A stretch of 64,000 nt of DNA. Origin: Gemmatales bacterium (GTDB taxonomy: Bacteria; Planctomycetota; Planctomycetia; Gemmatales; Gemmataceae). The position numbers and the translations under genes are program-made. Below the pieces are notes generated by a model. The model had not been told where the DNA came from. It made no database searches and worked only from the letters and a program-made list of their open reading frames with translations. The stretch's first letter is position 1, and the number at the start of each line of letters is the position of its first letter. The stretch lies in NCBI GenBank assembly GCA_026004675.1, contig BPJP01000013.1, forward strand, positions 62,001 to 126,000. Direction: 5' to 3'. This document shows positions 55,112 through 63,870 of this stretch, in pieces.

Positions 55112-55404
55112 TGTCCATACCGAAAACTCAATCCCGTGAACCGATACCCATGAATCGAGCCGGTTGCAGCAGGGGCGCGAGAGCGGTAACGGGAGACGAA
55201 AGGGTTCGCCGGTGAATTAGCCGAAAGCGAACCTTCAGCTCTTTGACAATTCGCCAAGCACATCCAAAGGACCCAGACGCGGATGGCCTATAGCAGCTAG
55301 AGAACAACGTCCGTGGGGACACAGACGCGGATGGCGTATAGGAGCTAAAGAACAACGGCCTTGGGGACCCAGACGCGGATAGCGTATAGGACGCCCTGCC
55401 TGCG
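55112..55404 (+). repeat. Cassette header repeat 13 (long form)
   Basis: Full header with three internal GACGCGGATGGCGTATAGG-type units, each followed by GAACAACG and a CTTGGGGAC-like sequence. It leads into a degenerate RHS-core tip. Confidence 0.85.
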
Positions 55405-56937
55405 TTGGCGGTTCCCTCTGGCCGGTATCGCTTCACCGGCCGGGAGTTCGATGAAGAGGTTGGCTTGCAATATCATCGTGCCCCGCTATTACGATCCATT
55501 TGTCGGCCTATGGATAAGCGAGAGTCCTCTCGGCGCTGAAAGTGGTGCGAATCCGTACAGTTATAATGGCAATAATCCTGCAAATATCATTGATCGCAGC
55601 GGCACCGGTTCGATTGGCTATGTCAGCGGCCTGGTGGCTGCCGCCGGATTCGCATTCGAGAGTGTAAAAGAACTGATTGTACCGCAAATCAGTCAAGTCC
55701 ACTGCAGGACTGTCAGGGTTCATTACGCCGATTCTGGGACCGTCCGCACCTGTTGTGGCTGGCGGTCTTCTGAATGCCGCTGCGACTCAGCTTGCGCCTA
55801 TTGCCAACAGCGTTGGCGGCTTTTTGGATCGGAATGCGGGTACGTTGATTGCGGCAACCGCCAACATTGTTGCCGGGCCAATTGGCGGCGTACTGACGCG
55901 CAATCTCTGGGGCGCCGATCTCAAAACAGTCGGCCAGCTTTCCCTCAGCTCAAGCGACAAACTTGCGTCGCTGCTGATTGACGACTGGCGCGTGATTCAG
56001 CGCGGCCTGGGTTTGCTGCGCATGGTCGGCGGCGGGGTGGAGATGTTCCTTGGCGCCGATCTGGCTGCTCTCGGCGTCCTTGGCGCGCCAGAAACCTACG
56101 GGATCAGTCTTTTGGGCACTCTTCTCGGCGGCGCCGTGTTCCTTCACGGTGCCGACGAGGTCTACGCCGGCTTTAACGAGGTATGGACAGGCCAGGCGCA
56201 GCAATCGTACACTGAAAAATGGATTCAGCGAAAGCTGGTTGATCGCGGTATGCCGGCTAGCGAGGCCAAGGAATGGGCCAACTGGATTAACGTCGGGATT
56301 AGCGTGGTTGGTTCGTTCGGTGTCGGCTCGATCCGCGCAGTGTTGGCCAAGGCGGCGCCCCAAAGCCGCGCTCACGATGCGCGGCTTTTATGGGGCGTTG
56401 CATGGTGGCGTTGCCAATCGGTTCGCAAGGTGGCGGCAGGGGGCGCGGGTTGGTGCTCCAAGGGGAACAGTCGTTGGCAACGGCTTTGACGCAAACGGAA
56501 TTCTTATCCGTAATGGCAACCGCACGGTTCTGAATCAAGGACTACACCCAACGTGTGGGCCAACTTCCTGCGGGATGATATTAGATGATCTCTTTCCGAA
56601 CCGTAGTTTGACGGACATCGTTGGATACCCTGGCGTCACGGCGAAGGGAATTGCGATCGACGGCCTTGTTCCAATCCTCACGAGAAACGGACTGCGAGCG
56701 CAATTCCGATCGTCACTCACAATTGATGCGTTAAGGACAGCGACTTCAAAAGGCAATCCTGCAATCGTGGCGATTCGGACGCCCGGCGGCGGCCATGCAG
56801 TGATTGTGGACGGCATAACCACGCGCCTTGGAAAAGAGGTTGTAGCGATCAGGGATCCGCGGGGCATCCAGTACTTCCAGACCCTTGATGAATTCAAAAA
56901 GGTGTTCTTACGCCAAGGCATCGTAACGGGGAGTTAA
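55405..56937 (+). pseudogene. Frameshifted RHS tip with papain/C39-like peptidase toxin (cassette 13)
   Basis: The RHS end diverges from the other cassettes (GREFDEEVGLQYHRA then RYYDPFVGLWISESPLG) and an extra C near 55487 shifts the frame. A second shift lies near 55700, where a hydrophobic linker starts (SGFITPILGPSAPVVAGGLL to 56370). A third, near 56400, precedes the toxin (NQGLHPTCGPTSCGMILDDL, GNPAIVAIRTPGGGHAVIVD, RDPRGIQYFQTLDEFKKVF). Cys in CGPTSCG, His in GGHAVIVD and Asp in RDPRG make a papain/C39-type triad. The toxin domain is complete although the upstream frame is not. Confidence 0.72.
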
Positions 56938-56939
56938 TC

Positions 56940-57272
56940 ATGAATGTTCACGCGATTTTGGAATCGTCCACAGCCCGGCAAGAACAAGCAACCGTACATG
57001 CATTTCTCCGTGTGACTGGGGAAGGTCAATGCTTCCTCAGCGATGCGGAATTGGATGATTGCGGCAAGAAATTAGTGATTCAAGACGCACGGTTGTATGA
57101 GAAGCTCCTCGATGCCGTTCCATGCTTAGTCGGTGGATCCTACTTGTACGACGACCGTGCCGTGGTAGAAGGCGACTTAGGGTACGACGGCGAAACGGTC
57201 GTGTTCGCGTCGGTCAAGAAGGTCACAATTGATCGCAATGGAAAGCGATTCGAGATAGCCTTGGATGATTGA
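56940..57272 (+). CDS. Putative immunity protein of the papain-like toxin
   Basis: The ATG is three bases after the toxin stop. The 110-residue product (MNVHAILESSTARQEQATVH) is beta-rich with TGEGQCFLSDAELDDCGKKL, DAVPCLVGGSYLYDDRAVVE and an end VKKVTIDRNGKRFEIALDD. It is soluble with no signal peptide. No family recognised, but position and overlap of arrangement match the other cassette immunity genes. Confidence 0.6.
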   Translation: MNVHAILESSTARQEQATVHAFLRVTGEGQCFLSDAELDDCGKKLVIQDARLYEKLLDAVPCLVGGSYLYDDRAVVEGDLGYDGETVVFASVKKVTIDRNGKRFEIALDD

Positions 57273-57540
57273 AACCTGTCCGAACCAAAAACTCAATCCC
57301 GCGAACGCTTGGCCACGAAACGGACAGATTGTCCCTCACCGAATTCTGATCAGACTTTTTCCCAGATTCGGGCAGTAAAGATTTTGGCCCTTTCGAGGCG
57401 GTTTTGCCGAATGGCTGAAAATTTTGAAGAAGCGCTGCGACGTGGTCGGTGGAAGCCAAGCATCGAATGAAGAGGGCTTCAAAGGTCGTTTTGGTGCGCG
57501 TGAGGGCGCAGTTGGAATTATTGAGGAAATAGCCAACTAG
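57273..57540. other. Degenerate header and remnant sequence after the last cassette
   Basis: A decayed header start (CCGAACCAAAAACTCAATCC) is followed by GTCCCTCACC...TCTGATCAGACTTT, also present at 37260 and 47140. No gene is supported. The remaining 200 bases have no recognisable match elsewhere in the window. Confidence 0.55.
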
Positions 57541-57798
57541 TTTATCTAACTTATCTGGTTCACCGTCAACTAACGGTGTTTCCGGCGAGCGTCGCGGTGT
57601 AAACGCGACGAGCGGACCGTCAACTAACGGTGTTTCCAGCGAGCGTCGTGGTGTCAGCGCGACGAGGGGACCGTCAACTAACGGTGTTTCCAGCGAGCGT
57701 CGTGGTGTCAGCGCGACGAGCGGACCGTCAACTAACGGTGTTTCCAGCGAGCGTCGTGGTGTCAGCGGGACGAGCGAACCGTCAACTAACGGTGTTTC
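57541..57798. repeat. 54-bp tandem repeat array
   Basis: CCGTCAACTAACGGTGTTTC begins at 57563, 57617, 57671, 57725 and 57779, an exact 54-base period: four full units and a partial fifth. Units vary at a few bases. Because 54 is divisible by three, long frames stay open on both strands, giving 18-residue peptide repeats that look artefactual. Each unit contains short inverted sequences (CGTCG ... CGACG). A 41-bp head copy lies inverted at 27769. Confidence 0.92.
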
Positions 57799-57879
57799 TT
57801 GGGTGGCACGCTCTGAGCGAAGCGAAGGGCGTGGCCAGGCTGAGTAAACGTCGTCCAGATCAAACTTCAGGCAACACGT

Positions 57880-58123
57880 CCGCTCAATCTCACGCTTGGC
57901 GGCCTTGGCGTTTTTGGTGCGGGGTCGGGCATTCGGCCAACGGCCAGTTTCGTCGAAGACGTGGGCCGGTCGCCAAAGCGACAGCCTCGTCAATGAGTTT
58001 AGCCGCGAGCGTTTCGTTTACGACGCCATGGGACGCCTGGAGAAGGCGTTCGAGCGGCGCTGGAACATTTCCAACGATCCGGAGCGTCCATCGGCGCTTG
58101 GGCCACAAATCGAAATTCCCTAC
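57880..58123 (+). pseudogene. RHS debris (cassette 14)
   Basis: Short pieces of linker seen in cassettes 10 and 11 (SLGGLGVFGAGSG-type, in the third frame) are joined to RFVYDAMGRLEKAFERRWNI, an RHS/YD-type repeat not seen elsewhere in the window, ending near IEIPYQP. It is cut at 58124 by an IS1182-family end. This is the only trace of an RHS core upstream of the terminal GREFE motif. Confidence 0.6.
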
Positions 58124-58315
58124 CAGCCCGTTGAAAAAGTGCGTTTAGGGTCTTGACAGGCGTGGTATATTGGCGGGTGTTATTCAGTGATTTCAGGGAC
58201 GAACGACAGGAGTCGCAATGGCGTTGGGAAAACGCAAGCGCGAACAACAAGAGATGTGGGTGGCGACCACGGACTTGCCGAAATCGCCGAGTCACCCCTT
58301 CTACAGGAAACGGAA
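58124..58315 (+). mobile_element. Left-end fragment of an IS1182-family element
   Basis: It begins with the same terminus as the element at 43052 (CAGCCCGTTGAAAAAGT) and stays closely similar through the transposase start MALGKRKREQQEMWVATTDL. Homology ends at about 58310. The right end and the rest of the transposase are missing. It lies between RHS debris and tRNA-Lys. Confidence 0.82.
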
Positions 58316-58497
58316 TCAAGAATCTCACGAAGTCGACCGTCCGAAACCATTGAGGCGTGGATTCCTGCTCGCCGGCGCGGCGCAAAATCCGGCGGGAGAT
58401 CATGATTTGGAGTCACATGTTGTTCCAAGCGATGGTTCAGGAATGGCGTATTTTCCGGCATTTGTGGCCGCATGCGATCCTTTGCTAGTAAACAATG

Positions 58498-58571
<74 letters not shown>

Positions 58572-58616
58572 TTGAACTTTCTTCAGATTACTTCATTCTA
58601 ACGAGATCGGCAAGAC

Positions 58617-59999
58617 TTAGCCGAAGAGACTCGTTATCGGTTTGCCCGTGACAACCGGATAGGGGCGCCCGGATTGGTCGTGGATTTCGCTATCGGAAGT
58701 CAATCCGAAGCCGTGGTAGATCGTCGCGAGAAAATCTTCCGGAGAGACGGGATTGTCTTTTGGGTAGGCGGCATGGTGGTCGCTGCTGCCATAGACTTGC
58801 CCGCCCCGAATGCCGCCGCCGGCGAAAAGTGCGGATTGGCATGCTCCCCAATGATCGCGGCCGCCCGTCTTGTTGATCTTCGGCGTTCGTCCGAACTCGC
58901 CCACCGCGACGACCATGGTTTCGTCCAGCAGGCCGCGGTCGGCAAGGTCGGTCAAAAGGGCAGAATACGCCTGATCGAAACTGGGAAGACACGCAGGGGA
59001 CTTCAACAAATCATATCCTGTTTTGGCTCCGAAGATGCCGTAGCCGGCATGGTTATCCCAGACATTGCTGACCTGCCCGTCCTTCTTGATGAACATCCAG
59101 ATAATGGAAACGATTCGGACGCCCGCCTCGATCAGTCGTCGGGCGAGCAGAAAGCTGTCGCCGTACTCATTCCGGCCGTACCAGTCGCGCATGGGCACCG
59201 GTTCCAAATCGAGTTGAAAAGCGCGTTTGACGTACGGCGATGAGATCATTCGGAAAGCTTGTTCATAGAAGTCGTCCAATTCCCGCACTGGTTTTTTGCC
59301 ATTCAGGAGGCGGTCTTGCCTTTCGAGGAGCTGGACCAAACCTCGCCGAGCCTGCAAACGTGTGCGGTCGATATCAGGGGGCAAAACCATCGGATGTGCT
59401 GCCTGCCCTTTCGACTCCGGCGCCTTGGCTGGCTCGAACGGATCGTGGCGCGGCCCGAGAAATCCAGCATAAGTTCCTGCATAGGTGACGCCGTCATGGC
59501 CGATGGGACGCGGGACCGTCACCGCGGTCGGCATCGGGCCAGGTTCGCAAAAACTGCTGATTACCGAAGGGAAACCAGGGAAGTCGCTCCGCCGGCGGTT
59601 GTTCTTGGGGACGCGCAACGACGGGTTGATCTTGCCCGTGAGCATGTGATACACAGACGGTTCGTGAACGTTGCTGCGGTGCGTCAACGAACGGACGATC
59701 GCCACTTTGTCCATCACCTTTGCCAGTCGAGGCAACTGTTCGCTGATGCGGATGCCCGCTACGTTGGTAGCGATTGGCTTGAACAAGCTGCGGATCCCTT
59801 CCGGTGCATCGGGTTTTAGATCCCACAGGTCTTGCTGCGGCGGCCCGCCCCAAAGAAAAATAAAGATGCATGACCGGGTTTTGCTGTTGAGCCTGACTCC
59901 CTTGGCTTGTGCATGCTGGCCACTCAGCAGTTGAGGCAAGGACAATGCGCCCAGTCCCAGTTGCCCTAAACGCAACATGGCGTCGCGGCGGTTGATCAT
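58617..59999 (-). CDS. DUF1501 protein
   Basis: The ATG at 59999, preceded by GGAGG, gives 460 residues; an earlier TTG at 60014 overlaps the ribosome site. The N-terminus MINRRDAMLRLGQLGLGALS is a Tat-like signal as is usual for this family. Conserved blocks: CIFIFLWGGPPQQDLWDLKP, HVYHMLTGKI-like VYHMLTGKINP, WDNHAGYGIF, MVVAVGEFGRTPKINKTGGR, DHWGACQSALFAGGGI and HHAAYPKDNPVSPEDFLATI. DUF1501 proteins are sulfatase-fold relatives and usually pair with DUF1549/1553 proteins; here the nearest such gene is 47 kb away. Confidence 0.92.
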   Translation of the reverse strand: MINRRDAMLRLGQLGLGALSLPQLLSGQHAQAKGVRLNSKTRSCIFIFLWGGPPQQDLWDLKPDAPEGIRSLFKPIATNVAGIRISEQLPRLAKVMDKVAIVRSLTHRSNVHEPSVYHMLTGKINPSLRVPKNNRRRSDFPGFPSVISSFCEPGPMPTAVTVPRPIGHDGVTYAGTYAGFLGPRHDPFEPAKAPESKGQAAHPMVLPPDIDRTRLQARRGLVQLLERQDRLLNGKKPVRELDDFYEQAFRMISSPYVKRAFQLDLEPVPMRDWYGRNEYGDSFLLARRLIEAGVRIVSIIWMFIKKDGQVSNVWDNHAGYGIFGAKTGYDLLKSPACLPSFDQAYSALLTDLADRGLLDETMVVAVGEFGRTPKINKTGGRDHWGACQSALFAGGGIRGGQVYGSSDHHAAYPKDNPVSPEDFLATIYHGFGLTSDSEIHDQSGRPYPVVTGKPITSLFG

Positions 60000-60237
60000 G
60001 GCGGGAACCTCCAAGGGTGAGGCTAGAGTGGAAGGATAGTATCACCATACCTTTTTTCTTTCACGCTAGCAAGCGGCGGACTGTATTCCGCTGGCGCGGG
60101 AATGAGTCGAATCCCAGCTTGAACAGCATCCTATTCATGAGGGGTTCGAAATGTGTTTTCCGCGGAAGCGCTGCTTGCTGATTGCCAAAGCCTGGTTTAC
60201 GCTAAAGTGAAACCGCCGAATCGAAGAGATCGTCGCT

Positions 60238-61608
60238 ATGAGCATTACGTTTTCCTGCAGCAAATGCGGCAAGGGTTTTCGCGTTCCCAATGAAATGGCC
60301 GGCAAGAAGGGGAAATGTCCCCGCTGCAACACGGTCTTCCGCATTCCATCAAAAAGTACCAAGAAAAAGAGGACTTTGCCTGCTGTCGATATGGCGCAGG
60401 AAGAGGACACGTTTGGGTTCGCTTCGGGAGGTGCTGCGGTGGAGGACTTCCTGGAAGCGACTGCGGAGGAGGGCGCCGGTCGTCCCGGCGGCAGAAGCAG
60501 CCAGCCGGCAAAAGGCCCAAGCAGGATCATGCTTGGCATGTTGTTTTTGTTGCTCGTGGGGGGAGGGGCCGCCGCTTTCTTCCTGCGCGATCGTTTTCTG
60601 GTACCCCCCTACTTTGAAGCAGATTTCAAATACCTGCCCGATAACTGCCAGGTGGTCGCCACGCTCAATGTCGTCAACATCGTCAACAGCGATTCTTACG
60701 AAGAAATCACTGCCAGACCGGAAGTGCGACAGCTGGGACTCGAGGAACAATTCAGCAAACTGGCGGGACTGAAACTGGACGACATTCACCGCATCACGAT
60801 TGGGGCGTCGCTGGCCGGCGAGAAACCCATCTTTGTCTTTATCTTGCGAACGCTCCGCCCCATTACTCACGATGACGCGAAGAAAATCATGTCCATGCAG
60901 CAAGGGCAATCGTTTGCCTCCAAAAAGTACGACGGGTTCACCATCTATGAAGGGGATAAGACTTCTTTTTACGTATCTGGTGAAAAAACGATTGTGGCTG
61001 CCGACGATTCGCAAACCCTGTTGGCGATCCTGACTCGCCAACAGACGCCTAAGCTGTCACTTAACATCCGGTCGGCGCTGCGCCGAATGAACGTCGATCG
61101 CTCTGCGTTGGCGATCGTCGTCGATGCGACGGCGGTTACAGCCGGCACGCGAACCATACCCCTTGTACCTGCCGTGCCGTCTCTCCCCACGAACGTCGAC
61201 AACATGCGGGCGTTTGCCTTGCAATTGAACATGACGGATACCATCGACCTGAAAGTGTTCGCGATCGCTGACAACGAGAAGACTGCCCAGGCGGTCAAGA
61301 ATGCCATCGACAAAGTCCGGAGTGTCTCAGGCAACGTAGCGAATGCGTCAGCGGACCTCCCCGAAGAACTCAAGTCGATGGTGAATTCGATTCGAACCAG
61401 CCGACAAGGGGAAACGGTCACGATCGTCATGGGTACGAGCGTGGCTAAGATCGCGAACCTGGTCAAAGGCCTCGAGCCTTTCCTCCAGTTCTTGCCGCCG
61501 AACTGGGGTGGCGACAGTAAAGAAGACAGGAAAAAAGACGAAGAAGATAAAAAAGAAGAGAAACCGGACGCCAAACCCGAAGAAAAAGCAAATAAAGATA
61601 ACAAATAA
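60238..61608 (+). CDS. MJ0042-type zinc-ribbon, membrane-anchored protein
   Basis: The 456-residue protein starts with a zinc ribbon (CSKCGKGFRVPNEMAGKKGK then CPRCNTVFRIP, two CxxC knuckles). A disordered Ala/Gly section follows, then one transmembrane helix (IMLGMLFLLLVGGGAAAFFL, about 97-117) and an extracytoplasmic domain of about 250 residues with repeats of the DUF3352-like kind (PIFVFILRTLRPITHDDAKK, VAADDSQTLLAILTRQQTP). It ends in a Lys/Asp/Glu tail. Such proteins are common in planctomycetes; role unknown. Probably in an operon with the GYF_2 gene 13 bases downstream. Confidence 0.75.
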   Translation: MSITFSCSKCGKGFRVPNEMAGKKGKCPRCNTVFRIPSKSTKKKRTLPAVDMAQEEDTFGFASGGAAVEDFLEATAEEGAGRPGGRSSQPAKGPSRIMLGMLFLLLVGGGAAAFFLRDRFLVPPYFEADFKYLPDNCQVVATLNVVNIVNSDSYEEITARPEVRQLGLEEQFSKLAGLKLDDIHRITIGASLAGEKPIFVFILRTLRPITHDDAKKIMSMQQGQSFASKKYDGFTIYEGDKTSFYVSGEKTIVAADDSQTLLAILTRQQTPKLSLNIRSALRRMNVDRSALAIVVDATAVTAGTRTIPLVPAVPSLPTNVDNMRAFALQLNMTDTIDLKVFAIADNEKTAQAVKNAIDKVRSVSGNVANASADLPEELKSMVNSIRTSRQGETVTIVMGTSVAKIANLVKGLEPFLQFLPPNWGGDSKEDRKKDEEDKKEEKPDAKPEEKANKDNK

Positions 61609-61621
61609 GTGCGGAGGCGCT

Positions 61622-62383
61622 GTGGGAAAATACTACTACACGCACAAAGATCGCACCTTTGGTCCCGTTTCGGCCAGCAAACTCCGCGAACTGGCCGCCG
61701 CCGGACAAATTGACCCCAAAGACGTTGTTTTCAAGGTGGGTGGTGCCAGGCCTATGGTGGCTGGTGGCATCGAAGGTCTATTTCCCCAACAAACCGCCGA
61801 CCACAGACCTTCGTCCGCTTCCCGTTTCGACGACACCTATTTCTATTGCACCCGTGGCGATCAGCAATTCGGTCCGTTCCGCGCCAATGAACTGAAAGAG
61901 GTCGCGCTGAATGGCCGACTGAAGCAAACCGACGTTGTTTGGACGACCAAGGCCCTCGATTGGATCGAGGTTGGCGAAGTATTGCGGGCACTCTGCAATC
62001 CAGGAGAACTGGCCCGGGCACCCGAATGGGTTCGTTCGCTATGCAACGCTTTGGCAGCCGAATCCGAAGCCCCCCTGCCTGCCTGGATCGACGATGCCCG
62101 AGCTCTGGAGAACATCGAACTCCGGTTGCCTAAACAAAAGCTCTCGAGCGTGCCCGCTATGCAGCCCGAGGAGCCAGCCGTTGCCGATGTTCCTCCTCCG
62201 CCTGACAAAGTCGAGGTCCGGCAATGGTATTATTTCAAAGACGGCAAGCAATTCGGGCCAGTGCCCCATGACCACTTGAAACAACTCATTCGCCAACGCT
62301 TGTTGTCCGAGACGGACAAAATCTGGTGCCAAGGCATGCTCGAATGGAAGGCTGTTGCGGATTGTGCCGACGAATGGCAGTAG
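61622..62383 (+). CDS. GYF_2-domain protein
   Basis: A GTG start at 61622 follows GGAGG and gives 253 residues. Three GYF_2 modules appear: MGKYYYTHKDRTFGPVSASK, FYCTRGDQQFGPFRANELKE and WYYFKDGKQFGPVPHDHLKQ, each with the G-P-[VF] turn and a W near the end (DVVWTTKALDWIEV, KIWCQGMLEWKAV). GYF_2 domains are peptide-binding or sensor-like modules widespread in planctomycetes. No membrane segment here. Probably co-transcribed with the zinc-ribbon gene. Confidence 0.82.
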   Translation: MGKYYYTHKDRTFGPVSASKLRELAAAGQIDPKDVVFKVGGARPMVAGGIEGLFPQQTADHRPSSASRFDDTYFYCTRGDQQFGPFRANELKEVALNGRLKQTDVVWTTKALDWIEVGEVLRALCNPGELARAPEWVRSLCNALAAESEAPLPAWIDDARALENIELRLPKQKLSSVPAMQPEEPAVADVPPPPDKVEVRQWYYFKDGKQFGPVPHDHLKQLIRQRLLSETDKIWCQGMLEWKAVADCADEWQ

Positions 62384-62529
62384 GATCTGGATGGCGACAT
62401 GAGCTACAGGCTCCATGCGTCCGCGCTGTAAAACCTCGACGATTTGCTAGACGATATTGCAAAAGTTTCTTCGGGTGTTTACCGTGTAGCGTCGGCGAAC
62501 GAAAAGCGGAAGCCTGCGGCAACGGGGAA

Positions 62530-63684
62530 ATGAACCAAATCCAACAAACACGATCGGGAAAAAGCATTGCTTTGGCTGTTGTTGCCGTGGCATTGCTGGG
62601 GGTCGTTGCCGCGGCCAGCTTCTTTTATTTCGCGAATTCCCCGCAAGCCGCTTCCCCAGCAAAGACCGGGCCGAAACCAATGGTGCAAGCCAAAGGTATT
62701 GTCGCGCTCGGTCGGCTCGAACCGGAGGCGGGCATCGTCAACGTCAGTGCGCCGATGGGTGATCGCCTGGCCCAGCTATTCGTCAAGGAAGGAGACCAGA
62801 TTTCAGCGGGACAAAAGCTCGCCGAGTTGCACAGCAAGCCGCTGTACGAGGCCCAGCGAGCGTTGGCATTGGCCAATCTTGAAGAGGCAAAACGCCGGCT
62901 GGCCGCCGTTCGGCGCGTCGGTGAAGCAATGGTTCGCGAAGCCGAATTACAACTTGAGACCGCGGAAAAAGTCGAACCGCTCGACCTCAAAGCCCAAGAA
63001 GCCAAAGTCCGTTTGCTCGAGAATCAGCTGGCCACCGCCCGCAAGAATCTGCAAAGGCTTGAAGACCTGGAATTGAAAAGCGTTTCTGAACAACAATTCG
63101 ATGCCCAACGCCTGGCCGTTCAGCAGTCGCTCGAAGAATTAACCGCTGCCCAAGCTATACTGGAAAAACTCAAAGCCGGCCAAAAATCGAAGGTGGCTGT
63201 CGCCCGGGCCAGGCTCGCATCCGCCCAAGCGCAATTGGAGCGTGCCACGGCGGAAATCCCTATCGCTTCGCTGCAACGAACGCTCGCCCAGGCAGAGGAG
63301 CGGCTTAAGACGGCCACCATCGTGGCGCCGTCCGCTGGCCGAATCCTCGAAGTCCGCACGCGACCGGGAGAAGCGACAGGACACCAACCCATTGTTCGCC
63401 TCGCTGATACCAGCAAGATGGTCGCCATCGCCGAGGTGTATGAGACCGATGTCCAGTTTGTCAAAATGGGAGCGACCGCCAAGATCGAAAGCCCAGCCTT
63501 GCCGCAGCCCCTGACCGGCCAGGTCACCTACATTGGCAACATTGTGAAAAAGAACACCTTATTCGAACTCGACCCGACCGCCGCCGCCGATCACCGCGTC
63601 GTCGAAGTCCGGATAAGCATCGCTCAACCTCAGACTGCAGCGCGGTTCGTCAACCTGCAGGTCAAAGTCACCATCGCCAAGTAG
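62530..63684 (+). CDS. HlyD-family periplasmic adaptor (DevB-like)
   Basis: The ATG at 62530 gives 384 residues. One N-terminal transmembrane helix (SIALAVVAVALLGVVAAASF) is followed by a lipoyl-type half-motif (IVALGRLEPEAGIVNVSAPM), a long coiled coil (residues about 105-245, rich in AxxxLExA heptads), the second lipoyl half (TIVAPSAGRILEVRTRPGEA) and a beta-barrel (VAIAEVYETDVQFVKMGATA). This is the usual layout of adaptors linking an ABC or RND inner-membrane pump to an outer-membrane channel, as in DevB/HlyD. The pump genes would be expected downstream, outside the window. Confidence 0.9.
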   Translation: MNQIQQTRSGKSIALAVVAVALLGVVAAASFFYFANSPQAASPAKTGPKPMVQAKGIVALGRLEPEAGIVNVSAPMGDRLAQLFVKEGDQISAGQKLAELHSKPLYEAQRALALANLEEAKRRLAAVRRVGEAMVREAELQLETAEKVEPLDLKAQEAKVRLLENQLATARKNLQRLEDLELKSVSEQQFDAQRLAVQQSLEELTAAQAILEKLKAGQKSKVAVARARLASAQAQLERATAEIPIASLQRTLAQAEERLKTATIVAPSAGRILEVRTRPGEATGHQPIVRLADTSKMVAIAEVYETDVQFVKMGATAKIESPALPQPLTGQVTYIGNIVKKNTLFELDPTAAADHRVVEVRISIAQPQTAARFVNLQVKVTIAK

Positions 63685-63870
63685 CGCGTAGCCAGTGTTC
63701 GTCTAAATCCATCCTTCCCGTAACTGCCGAGGGTCTGGTGCAATCACATTGCTCGAGATAGCCTGCCGCTTTTTGCCAACAAGCCCATCTTGCAACCAAC
63801 GATTAGGGTCGGTAGTTTAATTATTTGCCGGAAACGTGGTAAGACGATCCGTTTAGCGAAGGAGCAGTTC

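Noticed and set aside
57541..57798. A CRISPR array
   Set aside because: The 54-base units are contiguous and similar over their whole length, with no unique spacers and no cas genes nearby.
57630..58148. A 172-codon frame with 18-residue repeats (and its antisense equivalent)
   Set aside because: It is a by-product of the 54-bp period being divisible by three and ends in RHS debris; no protein features.
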